Source: Lacinutrix sp. Hel_I_90 | GTDB lineage: Bacteria > Bacteroidota > Bacteroidia > Flavobacteriales > Flavobacteriaceae | NCBI RefSeq assembly: GCF_000934685.1 | Contig: NZ_JYNQ01000001.1 | Span: forward strand, 1 to 64,000 | Length of the DNA stretch: 64,000 nucleotides | Direction of reading: 5' to 3' | Part shown: positions 20,401-33,056 of the stretch, piece after piece | How the letters are laid out: each line of letters starts with the position of its first letter | Numbering within the stretch: the first letter of the stretch is position 1 | Notes under the pieces: generated by a model | What the model was told of the DNA's origin: nothing | The model's input: the letters and a program-made list of their open reading frames with translations, nothing else | Database searches by the model: none | Made by a program: the position numbers and the translations under genes

Positions 20401-23400
20401 TTTGAATTTGATACCCTTTTAAGTACAACTATAACTTATACTGAGGCACAAACGGCAGGTTTCATTCCTGCTTCCGCGTCCAGTAACACTAACATTGTTA
20501 ATAGCGATCCGTTTTTTAACGTGAACTATATAGGTGAAGCGACCAATAATTACGCTGCACAACGTAAAGCACTCATGCGAGAAGCGATGGGAACTAATTA
20601 CGATGGTACAGGTGTTTCTATGGCACAGTTAGCCTATACCATGGTAAAATGTGGGAATTTAGCAACGACCTGTGGACCCTATTCATTTGGAAGCTTAAAT
20701 CCTGAACAAAGACAAACGTTTTGGAACCTATATAAAGGCTTTTACCAAGGCTTAAAAACAAGGTTGTATGATGTGTTTATATCAATCCATGCTGAGAAAA
20801 ATGGCTGTTATAATCCTTGTCTTGGAGGTGAAGATAGAACGATTGCAGACTACATGTCTTTAATACAAACGTATACACAGCAAAGTACTATTGCTCAATA
20901 TAATGACGCACCAGCTACACTTCAATTATGTACTTCTCCCTCTTCAGCTCTTTATGGAGATGTAGGAACAGATGGTACTGACTTATATGAAAAGCGTTTT
21001 ATTCCTTCAGATTTTCTATTTAATGATTTAGGGGTAGACGTTTCAACAGATCCTCCAACGGTTGATGGCAGTGTGATTCCTAATTATTATCAAGAGACAG
21101 GTAAGTGTAAAATACAAGTGGATCTAGAGCTGTTTTTGAATGGGTTTCTAACTAAAAATAACTTAGCAAGTCCATACCTATATGAAGATGGATTCATGGT
21201 ATTAGACTTATTCACAGCTTTAGGTGGGGAAGAAGCAGATGCTAATGGATTAACAATAAACAACGTCATCAATAGCAATGAATTAGTTATTAGTACCTCT
21301 TTAGAAAGTATTTGTGATAAACCGATAACCTTAAACTTGCCAGAAAATCAAAGTTGGAATGCTTCACATTCATGGAATAATATAGGTAGCTCTTGGGAGT
21401 TGTTGAGTCTGTCGCATTCTTTTCACGATGTAGCGGTAACGGTCGATGGTACCTATGCTTATCAATTATTGGGTAAAGTAAAATTATCTAACGGTACGAT
21501 TAAAGAATACGTATTTAAGGGAACTACATGTGTTAACTTGTTAAATTGTATTCCGGAATGTCAAACAGAATTACCTTCAGATTGTGATACCCCAGCAGAG
21601 AAAGATTTTTCCAATTTTGTATTAAACGATTTTGCAGATTTTCTAATGTACTTAGATAATAATGGCGGCTTTTGGCATACCACCTATGAAAATCTAGAAG
21701 GAATCTATGATTTCAACATGCCAGAGTGTATTACTGCAAGCTTTACGCATAATAATCTTGGTCCTAATGGCACTGCTATTACTACACTGTCTTTTGTTTC
21801 AGAGAATGACCCGAATGAGTTTTATAACGTAACTATAACTTATTATCCATCGAGGTTAAGTAATAATACAAATACGTTATCAAATACCATTGAAATAATC
21901 CCTGATGAGGGTGATAACTTTTTATTAGTCTACAATGGTCAAATATTTAATGCGCTTATAGAACAGACTGATAATAACTTGTTAAGTTGTTGTATTGAAG
22001 AAGAGGGCTGTACAACTGTTTTAGAGGATGGTTTTGAGTCTGCTTATAATAGTTTACAAACTTATATAGATACTCATTCTGAAACGAATGCATTACCATG
22101 TTTAACAGGTAATTCAAATTTCACATGGATTTCTCAAACAGAATGGGTTAATACTAATAATCACGTAGATTTTTGGTTGCCAAAAACTAACTATCCGGCA
22201 AATTTCTTCAATGAGTGTACAGGAACTGGCTCTAGCTACGTTTTGCCAGATCATAAGGCGTCTCCTGATGGTGGCGTTTTCATTAGTATGGCATATAATC
22301 AAGGGTATTTACAGTTTTCAGACGGAATAAAATCTTCAAATTACAATTTAGAAACTGGGAAAACATATAAAATTTCGTTTTATATGGCCAATCTTGGTAG
22401 ACAACACTCTGGTCCTTCACAAGGCAATCCTGTTGGAGAATTGGGAATTAAGTTACAATTGTCTAATGGACAGCAATTTTTATCTCCATTATTAGGATAT
22501 TCTAACACAACATCAAACGATTGGCAACGTGTAGAGTTTGAATATACGCCAACAGAAAATATAGTTTCAGATTTTAGCTTCATAGCTTATTCAGATATTA
22601 ATAATTCAATAAGTGAAAGAGGAGCCATTTGTATTGATGGTATTAAGATTAAAGAGTGTGAAAATGATACAGTACCATGTGTTCCTGAACACATCGCTTT
22701 TGCAAGTATCGTTCCTGGTATGGGAGCTAACAATATAACGAATGGTTTTGATAGAGAGAATATTGGTAACGCCATCGTAGATTTTGTAAATAATAATCTA
22801 GAGGACCTATATTTTACTGGATACGATGCCATTTCTGGTGGAGGCGTAAGACTAAGAGCAAATAATCAACTCATGAGTGATGCTCTACCTCAGTCAACAA
22901 ATTCTTCAGGAGCGACACTTCCTGTTGATGCCGGTAGTGAAATACATGTTGGCGGATTATCAACAATTTTACAACTTCAAAATTCAACGTATGGTTATGC
23001 ATTTGATGTTATAAACCAAGATATATTAAACAAAGATTATGATGGTGAAAGTTTAAAAACGGTTTTCTATTTAGTGAGCCAGTATAACGTAAGTCTTAAT
23101 AAGATACTTTTTCAAGAGGCTATTCTTGACAAAAATATAAAACCGTTCTTTATTATTTTTGAACAGACTAACAACACAGCAGATGCCTTTACAAATACTA
23201 ATTTGGCGACTCTTTTTGATAGACCTGTAATTGATTATCAAATGAATAATTCAATAGCAACTTCTGATTATATTAAATTTAATACAGATTTTGATTTTAA
23301 ATCAGATTTAACCTCATTCTTAGATGGTGCTTATCAACAAATACAAGATTGTGATGATGAGGTACCTGGACCAGTTAAGTATATGTACCCAGAAGTGTCT

Positions 23401-26400
23401 CTAAGAAAGCAAGTATCTAATGCAGGCACAAATAATGTTATCTTATATGATGATGTTACCTTTAAAGTGCCTAGCGTTAAATTTGCTGTAGGTGAAGTGT
23501 TCGATTTTGACTTCTATATTAATTCAAGTGATTATTCAGAGTCAAGTGATTATAGCAGTGCAAAATTAACTATTAATGGAGTAGAGTATACAACTGCTAA
23601 TGGATTAATTGTCACCACAAGTTTTGATAATGATGCTTTTGGATTTGTTATTTGTCCGCCTAGTGATATGCTATCTCAAAGTGGTTTTTATTCAGCAAAT
23701 TACCAAATGGATTATATTAATTATGACTTTAATGCTGTAAATAAGGCCTTTGATTTTAATTTTAACTCCTTGCAGTCTTCTGATAATTCTATCACCATGA
23801 CGACAACAAAAACAGATATTTGGTCAGGAGTAAACTTACCGTCTGGTTATATTAACATCACTGGTGAATCTCCATCCTCTAGTTGTAACTCTATAAATCC
23901 AAAATGGAATGATAGCATTCCTTATAATTTTGATGAAGGAGTCTTAATTAATTTTAGTACAAAATTAAAAATCACCGCAGATATTTACGATTTTGGTCCA
24001 GGTTATGATTATTTTGGTAACATTGCACATTTAAATCACAATGCGGTTCATACCAATGAGCTTGGTGTGTTGGAAGATGCTCAATATTCACTTTTAGTAT
24101 ATATGGCAGGTGTTGAAGGTTCAGCAACCTCGAATAAAGCAAGAGGTCTTACTTCTTTAACAAAAAACAATACGCCACCAGCATTTGCAGACAATTCTAT
24201 TGTTGCTAAAAAAGTGGTTACCAGTAGTAATCACAAAGCGAGACAAAAATCAAAGCAAAGCGCCTTTGCTAAAAACAGCACTAATTCACAACGTTTCCTT
24301 GAAGAAGATTGTGAAGATTGTGTTGTGCAACAAGTAGCCCCTTTAAGTTGTAACGAAAAGTATGAGGCCTATATGCAATTCATGAATTTCCAACCAACTT
24401 ACTTTGATGGAGCAGAAACCGACAATCAAGGCAATCAAATTCCTATAAATGTAGAAGTGCAAGTGTCTACTACCATTGCAAATTATGAGTTATTACCATT
24501 ATTTAATGAAGATTATTTCTGTAATGCTAATTTTGCTTACATAACAGACGCTTACATTTACTATATTACAGAAAAAGGAGTAGACAGTGTTGACCACCCC
24601 TTATTTTTAAGCATTGGTGAATTTGGTAATACTACCGTAAATTATGGCTATGATAATTTAGATACTCTTGCCAATGAAATGCATCTTTTAATAGATGGCT
24701 ATACTGGAAATATCGATGAAAATGGTATTGCCACTCAAACCTGGAGTGATTATATAGATTCACAAGTTATAAATCAAGACGGTAGTTTAAAGGTTTGTAT
24801 ACCAAATCCGTTTGGTTTCTATTTAGACGTTCCCTCGGTAGACCTTTGCGATGGTGTCGCTCAAGCGTTGATAGAAACATACATTCGTGATAGCTACATA
24901 ACGTACTTAGACCAATTGAGAAATCAATTTGAGACGGCGTATATTAATGCAGCAATGGAAAATGCCGTAGAGCATTTTTCTATGGAATATCCAGATAAAG
25001 AATACCAATACACACTATATTATTACGATCAGGCGGGCAATTTAATACAAACCGTAGCGCCAGAGGGCGTTGATAGATTAGGGAATGGTTTAACAATAGA
25101 AGAGAAAGAAGTACTTTCCAATGCTATTGATATTACTAGAGATGCAAATCCAAATACGGCAGTTCCTGCGCAGTTACCAGTGCATAGAATGCCAACACAG
25201 TATAAATATAATTCTCTAAACCAGCTCGTTTGGCAAAAAACTCCAGACGGCGGGATTACAAAATTTGCTTATGATGATTTAGGTAGAATTATAGCTTCGC
25301 AAAACGCAAAGCAAGAACAGGCATATAGCCCGGTAATTAGTGGGCCAAGACCTATTGCGCGTTTAAGATTTAGTTATACTAATTATGATGCAATAGGACG
25401 AATAACAGAGGCTGGAGAAATAGATACTTTTGTTACAGAGCAATATACCATAGATAATAATGGTAAGTTGTTGAAAGCAGGCGTTGTACAACAGGATTTT
25501 TCTAATGCTAATTTTGTAGAACGTAGAGAGGTTACCTATACAACGTATGATAATCCTTTACTGTTAGGAACAGGAACTAGTGATGCCTCTTTATTATTTG
25601 AAACAGCCTATCAGGGATACAATTCTAGAAACAGAGTCACTTCAGTTTTATACTTTGATAAAGTGGTCACCAGTACGATTGATCTTAATAGTTTCAATAA
25701 TGCATTATTCTATAATTATGATGTACATGGGAATGTAAAAGAATTGGTGGTTCAAAATAATGAGATGGCCATTCAAAACAGTGATCAGGAATATAAGCGA
25801 TTACAATATGAATACGATTTAATTAGCGGAAACGTGAATCGTGTCGTCTATCAAAAAGGTAAGAAGGATCAGTTTATGCATCGTTATACTTACGATGCAG
25901 ATAATAGAATTGTGAGTATTGAAACTTCTACTGATGCTGCTATTTGGGAGAATGATGCTACTTATGAATATTATGAGCATGGACCATTGGCAAGAATGAA
26001 TTTGGGTAACAAGCAAGTTCAGGGATTAGACTATATCTATACCATTCAAGGTTGGCTAAAATCTGTTAATTCTGAAGCCGTACTTTCAGAAAACGATTAC
26101 AGTCAAGATGGTGTATTAGGGAGTGCAAATGAAACGGTAGCAAGAGATGCCTATGGGTTTTCATTACAGTATTTTGATAATGATTATACGTCAAGAATTC
26201 CTGGAGCCGATGCCAATATTTTTACCAAGAGTAGCTTAGAGTCTAGCACAACCAACTTGTATAATGGTAACATTAAACAAATGGTCTCAAGCATGAGACA
26301 TTTGAGTGTCGATGGAATCACGCCGAACAATTCTCGCACCTTTACACAAAATGCGCAATATTTTTACGATCAACTTAACCGAATTAAATCTATGAACGCT

Positions 26401-29400
26401 AGTAGTATGGCGGTTAATGATAAGAATATAATTGAATTTCAAAAAGACAATGCCTATTCTGCAACTTACAATTACGACAGAAACGGAAACTTAACAGGTT
26501 TAACAAGACATGCACTAAGAGAGGGGAGTACTGTTGCTATTGATAACTTTGAATACTTATATAACAAAGATGCTAATGGTAATATTGTAAACAACCAGTT
26601 AACGGCTGTTAGTGATCCATTGCGAGTACAAGTATCTTCAGATTTAGATGATCAATTACTCGTGCTACAAGAAGAGCTAGGTATTACCTTTAATCCTAAT
26701 AATGAAGCTACACATAACTACGTTTATGATGCCATAGGTCAGCTAACTCAAGATAAAACAGAAGGTTTAATTATTGAATGGCGCGTAGATGGGAAAGTAA
26801 GAAAAGTGATTAAGAGAGCGGTCAATAAGCCTTATGATATTAAGCGTCAAGAAATTGTCTTCCAATACGATGGTTTAGGTAACCGAATTGGTAAAAACGT
26901 GATCGACTTTAATAAAAAAGGACGTATTAAAAAGCAAACACCTACTTTTTATAATCGTGATGCACAAGGCAATGTCATGGCCATTTACGAAAAGGAAATT
27001 AAAGGGGGTAAAAAGGCTAAAGAAAAAATGTTCTTAAAAGAACATCATATTTATGGTAGCTCAAGATTAGGTCTACAAGAAAGCAATGAATTGTTAGCCT
27101 CTAGTGATCAAAAAGAAATCATATTAAAAGAAACGAAAGCAACAAAATTTAGATTGCCATTTGAAGATGTAGATGGGGTGTCACAAAATGATCTTGTTGC
27201 TAGTGAGTTAGCATCAGAACTGGCTATTGCATTTAATAGCATATGGGATAAAAAGACAAACAAAAAGACGTCTAAAAAAGAGCAATTAAAAGAACTAGAA
27301 CAGATCATTGCTAAAAAGATAAAGACTTCTTATCCAGAACAAGGGAGTGAGGAATTAATACTGGCTATCACTAATAAGATTTCTGCTTACCGAGATACGC
27401 TAACGAGTACAGAAGATCTAATAGCATCAATTTCATATAATGCTTTAAGTCAAAAACTGAGTAACGATATAGAGCCCATACTTAATAGCTTTATTGTGCC
27501 TCGATTAATAGATGAGAGTGCATTAGCTAAAATAAATACACAGGCTATGCAACGCTCTGATGTTTCAGGTTTTGCATTGGATTTCTCAGGGAATAATATT
27601 ACGTATTGGAATGATGATAGAATTTTTAATTTATTAAGAGCGGGTAATTATAGTATTGAAACGTCTATAAATATTACGAATACCCTTCCAGATGGAGACT
27701 ATCTAATCTCAATAATAAGAAGTAGACCAATGCGTAGAGGTCAAAACATCATGTATTTATACGTGAAAAAAGAAGGTGCATTATTTTATCCTTACATAAA
27801 ACTAAAGCGATATGAAACTTCAAACATTATTGGACCAGACGGGATTCCTTTTGTTAATTACCAAGAAGTAATCTATAGCTCAAATCAAGGCTTTTCAACA
27901 CCACAGTTGGATATTGATTTTCAAGCGAGTTTAGTAAACAGTACTAGCATAACAGCTAATACTGCAGTCTTATCGGTTAACGATGTTGTCTTTAGCTTGA
28001 GTAATGGGGGGTTAATAACAACGACATCTACCACGCCAAGTTTAGATAATATCTTAACATTAAACACGAATACCATTGGTGCAGATGCTCGTATTAATTA
28101 CACCATGTGTTATTATAATTATTCGACTACAGACTTCACTGGTGTTGCCACTCAAAGATCATACTTATTTGATACTGGTTCAGGCACGGTGGCCACAGAA
28201 GAAGCAGGTGATATAAACTTTAACATGACTTTATCGAATACTGCGATGTGGATAGATGGGGCTTGTGGAGATCCTATAGTTTACCCAGACTCAGATAACG
28301 ATGGGATAACAGATAACATTGATTTAGACGATGATAACGATGGTATTTTAGATACCGTAGAGAATGCAGGAGGTATTGACACAGATACCGATAATGATGG
28401 GGTTATAAACAGTCTGGATTTAGATAGTGATGATGATGGCATCGATGATATTTACGAATCGGGTGTATTAAATACAGGTAATGTAGTAGACGCTAACAAT
28501 GATGGCGCTATAGATTTTACAAATGCATCTGTTTTTGGTGCTAATGGTTTACATAACGCATTAGAAACAACTACTGATTCTGGAATAGTAAATTATACGA
28601 TAGTTAATACGTTCCCTTCAACCGCCGTAAATTTCTTAAACGATGACGATGATGGCGATTCTGTATTAACCAAAGATGAAGATTTTGATGTTGCCGGTAT
28701 AGGCAATGCGATTAATGAAGATACAGATGAAGATGGTATAGCAAACTATTTAGATCCAGATGATGATAACGATACCGTAATCACGTATCAGGAAGCACAA
28801 GATTTAATTACCTACTATGGTGTTACCACAACCATAGGTGCGCGTGCCGATTTAGATGGAGATGGCATACTAAACTATTTAGATACAGACGATGATGAAG
28901 ACGGGTTCTATACCTACGAAGAGGATACAGCCTCTGCTGGTAACCCACAAGGAACAGATACCGATGGCGATGGTATACCAGATTATATTGATGCTATAGA
29001 TAACCTGTATGGGCAACCATTAGGGCAAATAGATTTTGCAGATTATGCAAACCTTATAGGAGATAAACGTTATGAGTTATCTAACCATTTGGGTAATGTA
29101 TTAAGTGTAGTCACAGATAGAAAGTTGTTTAATAGAAGTGGAGCGTTAAGTACACCAGTGTATACGACAACGTTTACCAGTAGCCAAACACCTTGGGCCG
29201 CTAGTGAGAATACTCAAAGTGCGACAGTAGAAAACGGTCGATTAAAAGTAGTCACTGGCGCGCATTTAAATGGCGCGAACGGATATTACGATTTAGAAGC
29301 TAATAAAACATATAATGTTAGTGTTTATATTGATAAATCTGAATTCACACCACAGTTAGAATTTGGAATATGGAAAGGTAACAGCAAACTATACAGTGAA

Positions 29401-30756
29401 TATGTTACGCAATCTGGAACAATAAGTACCACATTCACACCAACGCAAACCAATACATATAGACTAAACCTAAGACTACGAGAAAGTGGGTACTCTGGAG
29501 AAGCACTCCCTTTTTACGTAGATAATGTTACTATTATTGATGTGACGAACAGTAACGATATCGTTAATTTAAACCAATTTTCACCAGACGTTATTGCGTA
29601 CAATGATTACTATCCTTTTGGGATGCTATTACCTAATAGACATAAAAGTAGCTCTAGCTATCGCTATGGCTTCCAGGGGCAGGAGAAAGATGATGAGCTT
29701 AAAGGGGAAGGGAATTCTATGAATTTCACTTTTAGGATGTATGACCCTAGAATTGGTAGATTTTTTACTGTTGACCCTTTAGCGAAACAATATCCTTTTT
29801 ATTCACCTTATCAATTTAGTGGTAACAATGTTATATCTCACAAAGAGCTTGAAGGCGGAGAAGAATTAATTGCGATTACACCAAAGGAAGAAGGGGCTTC
29901 TTTTTTCTCTACAGTAAACGGTGAAGCGATTTCAGTAGGTGTAGTGACAAAAGGATTAGAAATCATTGGAGAAAAAGCAACTGCTTTTTCTTATTCTTTT
30001 GCATACAAAGAATTAGGTAAAGGAAAATTAAAAGGAACAAACGGTAAGATATATACTGTTAATGAGTTAATAGTTAGAGATGTAACGTTGATAGATGGAA
30101 CTGTTGTTGAGGATATTACCATGGCAGCTAGAAATTTAGGAAATCAGCACTTCAATACTAAACAGATAAATCAAGTAGAAGCATTTAGAAGTAGGTCTCT
30201 TAAACATCTTGGTAGTGTTTTAGAGAAAGTTGGAGATGGTTGGGATGTAGTTTCATTAGTCAGTGAGACAGCTAACAATGATGGTCAAGTAGATGCAAAT
30301 TCTCTATTAGGAACAGGTATAACAACATATATAGCCTCTTCTGGTGGTTTCTTACCAGCTTTAGCGGCAGGGTTAGTTATTGACTTACTAGGAAATGAAG
30401 CTCAAAAAATGATAGATGACATAAAAGAAGCTAGAAGAGATTATGTACTAAATGTATCTAGAAACAATCCTGTTTCATCTTTACAGAATGTTGTAGGAAA
30501 TGGTGTTATTAAAGATAATTTTGAAGTTATAAGTTTACCAACGTCTTTATTAGGTGATTTTTTAACTGGACAAATTAAAACTAAAGAAGAGTTAGATAAT
30601 GCTATTTGGAGTGATGAAAACGCAATGTTACAAAGAGATAGTGCTATTTTAATTGAATACTCTGATGATGGAGAAAGTATTCGTGTGCATAGAGCATACC
30701 TCAATACGGAAAACCGTGTTGAATCAAGTCCAAAAACTAAATCAGATAAAAAATAA
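17413..30756 (+). CDS. 4447-residue RHS repeat protein with calcium-repeat insert and variable C-terminal tip
   Basis: An N-terminal signal peptide ends near FFSFA (residue about 26). RHS/YD repeats start around residue 340 ([18 protein letters not shown]) and dominate from about 2530 to 3230 ([55 protein letters not shown]). A carbohydrate-binding-like module lies near 1560-1760. An Asp-rich thrombospondin-3-like repeat block ([19 protein letters not shown], several times) occupies about 3626-3863. The conserved core end follows: [18 protein letters not shown] near 3887, then [18 protein letters not shown] and [18 protein letters not shown] at about 4065-4125. Residues about 4145-4447 are a variable tip with a Gly/Ala-rich hydrophobic segment ([22 protein letters not shown]) and no catalytic motif I recognise. 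RHS proteins enclose and deliver such tips as toxins, which is the likely but unproven role here. Two small genes follow directly. Confidence 0.92.
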   Translation: MNYLVYLKNNILPAVVFCITFFSFANEKQFSNGAIAVNTMPSTYQFVDPELGAVNVTSVNPTAYLTLKINDDIPFNSNFTYVLNATVYPILPDGTIETAAAEQKIFEIEYNKDAGNFQYVDEVYFEIKNRYGIQIVVNSSVAFSSNGAGMNSIPDNVSIELGLKVDRYYQLPPDTLPSLSYQELPSASEPCSLNIDWSNSSSALLNAAEEYELEWTWIDSYGFNTPVRLASDIDFSSRDFELNSTRIETKGTSYEIPLIYSRGYIIYRLRAVTRFAEDITKRYFGPWTSGNNGEIKVGDWSDVYLLLNSHEQDKNWQFQTSYAEDGKNKSVASYFDGTLRNRQTVTKINSDDNAVVGEVIYDMQGRPAIEVLPVPTDNNKIKYYPNFNISEQVVDPTTGNLAIYSPKDFDWDTPVSTEEDPTCEVNLFGMSDISGSSKYYSSNNTPNSAKPFQDLVPDAQNFPFSQIVYTPDNTGRIRSKGGVGVQHQIGSNHEMKYYYSQPNSALELNRLFGYQVGNYKHYKKNVVVDPNGQVSVSYIDPQGRTIATALAGGNPSKTDPNNPELQQAILLPLDDEIDAALELHDRVASDLLNKLNQGDKDTSEDNNNRYATGNFGVLQDGLRVDKQIVVIENFSDYRLEYELENTGDFTFNESCGDITFPFVYDIAIALSDDCNSELISENKMESFSRTEATGNPIDRVWNTGEYGISKRLTVNKENLNAAWNNFLNSAPDGCILTEEAFIPQFISIDCDEVNCESVANGRTIFMTEKLNALFGANAYTESGGVFTSSDSNVTIAIAELQESFLILEDLCTESQTCDVNSAMLLSDMSPYGQYGRLDYTLTYDADEAIVEPIIFVDQLSVFNDANQLYYQGNINDPANTAHTFTWRNPVTPYQEDGFNSVIEVNWVNDQWLPAIAVDDSGALVQEPSLGSTFSGAYGDLIDSKYYINPKDLRYVTDFVTNWKTDWSQALLPYHPEYCYLAYNESICANNYQSTTSFEFDTLLSTTITYTEAQTAGFIPASASSNTNIVNSDPFFNVNYIGEATNNYAAQRKALMREAMGTNYDGTGVSMAQLAYTMVKCGNLATTCGPYSFGSLNPEQRQTFWNLYKGFYQGLKTRLYDVFISIHAEKNGCYNPCLGGEDRTIADYMSLIQTYTQQSTIAQYNDAPATLQLCTSPSSALYGDVGTDGTDLYEKRFIPSDFLFNDLGVDVSTDPPTVDGSVIPNYYQETGKCKIQVDLELFLNGFLTKNNLASPYLYEDGFMVLDLFTALGGEEADANGLTINNVINSNELVISTSLESICDKPITLNLPENQSWNASHSWNNIGSSWELLSLSHSFHDVAVTVDGTYAYQLLGKVKLSNGTIKEYVFKGTTCVNLLNCIPECQTELPSDCDTPAEKDFSNFVLNDFADFLMYLDNNGGFWHTTYENLEGIYDFNMPECITASFTHNNLGPNGTAITTLSFVSENDPNEFYNVTITYYPSRLSNNTNTLSNTIEIIPDEGDNFLLVYNGQIFNALIEQTDNNLLSCCIEEEGCTTVLEDGFESAYNSLQTYIDTHSETNALPCLTGNSNFTWISQTEWVNTNNHVDFWLPKTNYPANFFNECTGTGSSYVLPDHKASPDGGVFISMAYNQGYLQFSDGIKSSNYNLETGKTYKISFYMANLGRQHSGPSQGNPVGELGIKLQLSNGQQFLSPLLGYSNTTSNDWQRVEFEYTPTENIVSDFSFIAYSDINNSISERGAICIDGIKIKECENDTVPCVPEHIAFASIVPGMGANNITNGFDRENIGNAIVDFVNNNLEDLYFTGYDAISGGGVRLRANNQLMSDALPQSTNSSGATLPVDAGSEIHVGGLSTILQLQNSTYGYAFDVINQDILNKDYDGESLKTVFYLVSQYNVSLNKILFQEAILDKNIKPFFIIFEQTNNTADAFTNTNLATLFDRPVIDYQMNNSIATSDYIKFNTDFDFKSDLTSFLDGAYQQIQDCDDEVPGPVKYMYPEVSLRKQVSNAGTNNVILYDDVTFKVPSVKFAVGEVFDFDFYINSSDYSESSDYSSAKLTINGVEYTTANGLIVTTSFDNDAFGFVICPPSDMLSQSGFYSANYQMDYINYDFNAVNKAFDFNFNSLQSSDNSITMTTTKTDIWSGVNLPSGYINITGESPSSSCNSINPKWNDSIPYNFDEGVLINFSTKLKITADIYDFGPGYDYFGNIAHLNHNAVHTNELGVLEDAQYSLLVYMAGVEGSATSNKARGLTSLTKNNTPPAFADNSIVAKKVVTSSNHKARQKSKQSAFAKNSTNSQRFLEEDCEDCVVQQVAPLSCNEKYEAYMQFMNFQPTYFDGAETDNQGNQIPINVEVQVSTTIANYELLPLFNEDYFCNANFAYITDAYIYYITEKGVDSVDHPLFLSIGEFGNTTVNYGYDNLDTLANEMHLLIDGYTGNIDENGIATQTWSDYIDSQVINQDGSLKVCIPNPFGFYLDVPSVDLCDGVAQALIETYIRDSYITYLDQLRNQFETAYINAAMENAVEHFSMEYPDKEYQYTLYYYDQAGNLIQTVAPEGVDRLGNGLTIEEKEVLSNAIDITRDANPNTAVPAQLPVHRMPTQYKYNSLNQLVWQKTPDGGITKFAYDDLGRIIASQNAKQEQAYSPVISGPRPIARLRFSYTNYDAIGRITEAGEIDTFVTEQYTIDNNGKLLKAGVVQQDFSNANFVERREVTYTTYDNPLLLGTGTSDASLLFETAYQGYNSRNRVTSVLYFDKVVTSTIDLNSFNNALFYNYDVHGNVKELVVQNNEMAIQNSDQEYKRLQYEYDLISGNVNRVVYQKGKKDQFMHRYTYDADNRIVSIETSTDAAIWENDATYEYYEHGPLARMNLGNKQVQGLDYIYTIQGWLKSVNSEAVLSENDYSQDGVLGSANETVARDAYGFSLQYFDNDYTSRIPGADANIFTKSSLESSTTNLYNGNIKQMVSSMRHLSVDGITPNNSRTFTQNAQYFYDQLNRIKSMNASSMAVNDKNIIEFQKDNAYSATYNYDRNGNLTGLTRHALREGSTVAIDNFEYLYNKDANGNIVNNQLTAVSDPLRVQVSSDLDDQLLVLQEELGITFNPNNEATHNYVYDAIGQLTQDKTEGLIIEWRVDGKVRKVIKRAVNKPYDIKRQEIVFQYDGLGNRIGKNVIDFNKKGRIKKQTPTFYNRDAQGNVMAIYEKEIKGGKKAKEKMFLKEHHIYGSSRLGLQESNELLASSDQKEIILKETKATKFRLPFEDVDGVSQNDLVASELASELAIAFNSIWDKKTNKKTSKKEQLKELEQIIAKKIKTSYPEQGSEELILAITNKISAYRDTLTSTEDLIASISYNALSQKLSNDIEPILNSFIVPRLIDESALAKINTQAMQRSDVSGFALDFSGNNITYWNDDRIFNLLRAGNYSIETSINITNTLPDGDYLISIIRSRPMRRGQNIMYLYVKKEGALFYPYIKLKRYETSNIIGPDGIPFVNYQEVIYSSNQGFSTPQLDIDFQASLVNSTSITANTAVLSVNDVVFSLSNGGLITTTSTTPSLDNILTLNTNTIGADARINYTMCYYNYSTTDFTGVATQRSYLFDTGSGTVATEEAGDINFNMTLSNTAMWIDGACGDPIVYPDSDNDGITDNIDLDDDNDGILDTVENAGGIDTDTDNDGVINSLDLDSDDDGIDDIYESGVLNTGNVVDANNDGAIDFTNASVFGANGLHNALETTTDSGIVNYTIVNTFPSTAVNFLNDDDDGDSVLTKDEDFDVAGIGNAINEDTDEDGIANYLDPDDDNDTVITYQEAQDLITYYGVTTTIGARADLDGDGILNYLDTDDDEDGFYTYEEDTASAGNPQGTDTDGDGIPDYIDAIDNLYGQPLGQIDFADYANLIGDKRYELSNHLGNVLSVVTDRKLFNRSGALSTPVYTTTFTSSQTPWAASENTQSATVENGRLKVVTGAHLNGANGYYDLEANKTYNVSVYIDKSEFTPQLEFGIWKGNSKLYSEYVTQSGTISTTFTPTQTNTYRLNLRLRESGYSGEALPFYVDNVTIIDVTNSNDIVNLNQFSPDVIAYNDYYPFGMLLPNRHKSSSSYRYGFQGQEKDDELKGEGNSMNFTFRMYDPRIGRFFTVDPLAKQYPFYSPYQFSGNNVISHKELEGGEELIAITPKEEGASFFSTVNGEAISVGVVTKGLEIIGEKATAFSYSFAYKELGKGKLKGTNGKIYTVNELIVRDVTLIDGTVVEDITMAARNLGNQHFNTKQINQVEAFRSRSLKHLGSVLEKVGDGWDVVSLVSETANNDGQVDANSLLGTGITTYIASSGGFLPALAAGLVIDLLGNEAQKMIDDIKEARRDYVLNVSRNNPVSSLQNVVGNGVIKDNFEVISLPTSLLGDFLTGQIKTKEELDNAIWSDENAMLQRDSAILIEYSDDGESIRVHRAYLNTENRVESSPKTKSDKK
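29605..29840 (+). repeat. RHS core-end sequence, copy 1 (inverted second copy at 35228-35476)
   Basis: This segment encodes [18 protein letters not shown] through about FSGNNVIS. Its first 44 bases (29605-29648) are identical to the reverse complement of 35433-35476, and strong similarity continues through the GEGNS codons. Similarity then fades through the FRM-DPR-GRFF region into the tip. The two copies face each other about 5.4 kb apart, with the tyrosine recombinase between them. Confidence 0.9.
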
Positions 30757-31213
30757 ATTTGTGTATTATTTTATAACAATATTAATAATTGGTGTAATTA
30801 TATTTTTTCTCAATCAAAAATTGAAATCAGATAGTTCTTCTTTATTGCAAGGAAAAAAATTGGCAATAGAAAGAATAAAAAATAATGGAACAATTATTGA
30901 GTTAGATGCAGAGAATTGTGAAGTAATAAAAAATGATACTATATTAAAGCATAATTATTATGAGTCCTCTGAAACATATGGATTGAAATTTTTGAAGATA
31001 GCCAAGTATAATGTTAAAGATAAATATCAGATACAATCATTATTGGTTTGTAGATATATTAATTCAAAAGGTCTTGAACAAAAATTTGTGAAACAAATTC
31101 CTATGGATAGCACAATTTTAAGGATTAAAATAAATATGCAAAAAAAAGTAAAAATTCACATTAATGCTTTGAATAATAACTACTATATCGATTTAAATTT
31201 TTTAAATAATTAA
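30716..31213 (+). CDS. Candidate immunity protein with one membrane helix
   Basis: The longest frame opens with TTG 30653 inside the RHS gene. I prefer GTG 30716, giving 165 residues that start [18 protein letters not shown] 30761, 4 bases after the RHS stop, is also possible. One hydrophobic helix ([16 protein letters not shown]) follows a basic stretch, then a soluble domain rich in Lys, Ile and Asn ends in [10 protein letters not shown]. The frame overlaps the RHS C-terminus and the next gene begins 2 bases after its stop. A small membrane-anchored protein right after an RHS tip is the usual place for an immunity gene, so this is inferred to protect against the 4145-4447 tip. I recognise no family. 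Confidence 0.6.
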   Translation: MLNQVQKLNQIKNKFVYYFITILIIGVIIFFLNQKLKSDSSSLLQGKKLAIERIKNNGTIIELDAENCEVIKNDTILKHNYYESSETYGLKFLKIAKYNVKDKYQIQSLLVCRYINSKGLEQKFVKQIPMDSTILRIKINMQKKVKIHINALNNNYYIDLNFLNN

Positions 31214-31215
31214 AT

Positions 31216-31692
31216 ATGAAATATTTCCTTTTTTTTATTGTCTTTTCTTTTTTCACAAATGAAAATGAGTGCGAGATTGATTTTAATTCAGTTGGAATAA
31301 ATGACTATGATTTAAACATTTCTTGTTCTGACTTAAAAAATATTATACCAGAATTAAAAAAAGATTCTAATAGTAAATTAGATGATGATATATCCATTTA
31401 TTCTTATATTATAAATCAAAAGATACTCAATATAAACAGAAAAGTTGAATACTATTTTGCTTTTAAAGAAGATAAACTACAGGCTTATGTTTTTAATGTT
31501 TATTCCGGAAGAGATATAAAATATTATAAATTTTTTGTTAAAAAAGCTAGGGAAAATAACGCTTTTATATCCGAAAAAGGAACATCTTTTTTGGAAACAA
31601 AAAACAATTGCGAAAAATTTTTAAGAATAAAATCTAATCCTAATCAAATAATAATCTTTGGAGGCATTAGTAAAATAGGGAGTTATTGGTAA
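31216..31692 (+). CDS. Small exported protein, second candidate immunity gene
   Basis: This 158-residue protein has a short hydrophobic N-terminus (MKYFLFFIVFSFFTNENE) that looks like a signal peptide. A mixed alpha/beta part follows with four Cys; YYFAFKEDKLQAYVFNVYSG suggests a beta sheet. The family is not recognised. It starts 2 bases after the preceding stop and is visibly more A+T-rich than the RHS core, as is typical of recently exchanged tip/immunity genes. It could be immunity to the RHS tip or a remnant from an earlier cassette. Its last base overlaps an ATG that opens a 26-codon frame of doubtful coding value. Confidence 0.6.
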   Translation: MKYFLFFIVFSFFTNENECEIDFNSVGINDYDLNISCSDLKNIIPELKKDSNSKLDDDISIYSYIINQKILNINRKVEYYFAFKEDKLQAYVFNVYSGRDIKYYKFFVKKARENNAFISEKGTSFLETKNNCEKFLRIKSNPNQIIIFGGISKIGSYW

Positions 31693-31702
31693 TGCCCAGC
31701 TT

Positions 31703-31723
31703 GCGCTCGTCTGTGACGAGTGC
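31703..31723 (+). repeat. 9-bp hairpin directly after the immunity genes
   Basis: GCGCTCGTC and GACGAGTGC pair over 9 bp (one G-U) around a TGT loop, starting 10 bases after the stop codon. It is G+C-rich in a very A+T-rich neighbourhood and has no T-run, so it is not a terminator by itself. It may be a cassette boundary or an RNA-stabilising structure. Confidence 0.55.
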
Positions 31724-31750
31724 CATGTCGAGTAAGAAAGAAATTAGACA

Positions 31751-31786
31751 AAAAGCTTTTACAGGAATGTAAAGGCTTTTCGTTTT
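31751..31786 (+). terminator. Terminator at the end of the RHS operon
   Basis: The arms AAAAGCTTTTACA and TGTAAAGGCTTTT form a 13-bp stem (one G-U) with a GGAA loop, followed by CGTTTT. It lies 59 bases after the last candidate immunity gene and before the recombinase. Confidence 0.75.
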
Positions 31787-31860
31787 AAAAAATCTCTCAC
31801 CCTCAACAACAATTTACAATTATATAAAATAGTTACATTTACAGTCAGATAAAAGAACCC

Positions 31861-32910
31861 ATGAAAAAGCCAGAACCTGTAATTCCCTTATTCAAAAAAT
31901 TCATTCGTGAAACGGAAACAGGGAAGCGTCTTAAAAAAAATGGAGAGCGTATAAAGAAAGGCAGTATAGAGAATTACAAATACACACTTAACAATCTTAC
32001 AAAATTCTCGATAGAGGCTGGTTTTGAATTGCGCATTTGTGACGCTTCTAAGCTTAACAAACGGGAGTTAACATCGGAGAAAAACTACTGGAAAAAGTTT
32101 TATAAAAAATTCACAGAATATCTTTATAAAAATGGCTGTTATGACAACTATGTTGGCGCAAACATCAAAACCATTCGCACCTTTTTCAATTATCTAAAAC
32201 ACGATAAAGATATTAATACAGGTGACTTCCAACGGTTGTTTTATGTCCGCAATGAACAGGTAGAAATTTTCGTGTTGTCTCCAGAACAGTTAAAATTTTT
32301 AATACACGACACTATTTTTGAGGAGTCTTTAACCCCAACTCTGAAACGCATCAAAGATATTTTTGTCTTTGGTTGTACTACAGGACTGCGGTATTCAGAT
32401 ATTTTCAATCTCACCAACAAAAACTTCGAGTTACAAGAAGGTGATTGGTATTTAAAAATAAAATCTCAAAAAACAAAAACGTATAGTTTTATTAAATTAC
32501 CAGATTATGCTGTATCCATTTATAAAAAATATGAGCCTAAAAGCGCCAAAACAGCGGTATTTAAAAACATCACCTTGTTTAATTTTAATAAGAACTTAAA
32601 ACTATTAGGCGAGAAAGCAGATTTTACTACTCCTGTTGCGATCTCTCGAGAAAAGCAAGGCAAAGCCTCGCAAGTTAATAAAAGTGCTGTAAAAATTACG
32701 CAAACACGTTTTTGTGATAAGATGAGTTCTCACATGATGCGGCGTACTGCTATTACTACTTTGTTAATTTTAGGAATGCCAGAGCATTTAGTTCGTAAAA
32801 TTAGTGGGCATAGTCATGCCAGTAACTCCTTTAACCGTTATGTCCATTATGCACAAGTCTATGTGGATAAGGAGATTGAAAAGGTACATGAGAAATTGAA
32901 TACTTATTAA
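31861..32910 (+). CDS. Tyrosine recombinase/integrase
   Basis: This 349-residue site-specific recombinase has an N-terminal SAM-like core-binding domain (about 10-125). The catalytic domain carries Arg177 (TTGLRYSD), a Lys in KSQKTK near 204, His291-x-x-Arg294 (SSHMMRR), His317 (GHSH) and the nucleophile Tyr327 (NRYVHY), so all key residues are present. This is the Bacteroidota phage-integrase-like type that acts on DNA through a 3'-phosphotyrosine link. It stands alone, with no phage or conjugation genes, between the RHS operon and an inverted RHS cassette. A weak TACATTTA -7-like box lies at 31834. It may catalyse cassette gain or inversion; this is inferred only from location. Confidence 0.9.
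   Translation: MKKPEPVIPLFKKFIRETETGKRLKKNGERIKKGSIENYKYTLNNLTKFSIEAGFELRICDASKLNKRELTSEKNYWKKFYKKFTEYLYKNGCYDNYVGANIKTIRTFFNYLKHDKDINTGDFQRLFYVRNEQVEIFVLSPEQLKFLIHDTIFEESLTPTLKRIKDIFVFGCTTGLRYSDIFNLTNKNFELQEGDWYLKIKSQKTKTYSFIKLPDYAVSIYKKYEPKSAKTAVFKNITLFNFNKNLKLLGEKADFTTPVAISREKQGKASQVNKSAVKITQTRFCDKMSSHMMRRTAITTLLILGMPEHLVRKISGHSHASNSFNRYVHYAQVYVDKEIEKVHEKLNTY
32876..32894 (+). repeat. 19-bp direct repeat, copy 1 (inside recombinase 3' end)
   Basis: The 19 bases TTGAAAAGGTACATGAGAA recur exactly at 33073-33091, 197 bases downstream. Copy 1 encodes the EKVHEK end of the recombinase. Confidence 0.85.
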
Positions 32911-33056
32911 TTCTCTTAGTTTACAAGCTATTCTGCATTTTTCAGCTATTAATAATGAGAATAATCTTTTTTTCTTTGGTCAGTTCGGTTTTTGGGTAAA
33001 TTTACAATGTGTTTAAAAATTAGACACGCTTCACAGAAGCGCGCCAATCTAAACAT

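Noticed and set aside
31692-31772. 26-codon frame starting in the TAATG overlap as a real gene
   Set aside because: It is very short, contains a hairpin and half of the terminator stem, and shows no conserved protein feature; kept only as a possible cassette border.
31861-32910. Prophage or integrative element marked by the recombinase
   Set aside because: No phage, conjugation, replication or att-flanked tRNA sequence is present nearby; only RHS parts surround it.
31703-33041. Integron-like attC sites at the two small hairpins
   Set aside because: The arms are too short and lack the R-box/L-box structure, and the recombinase lacks the extra helix region of integron integrases.
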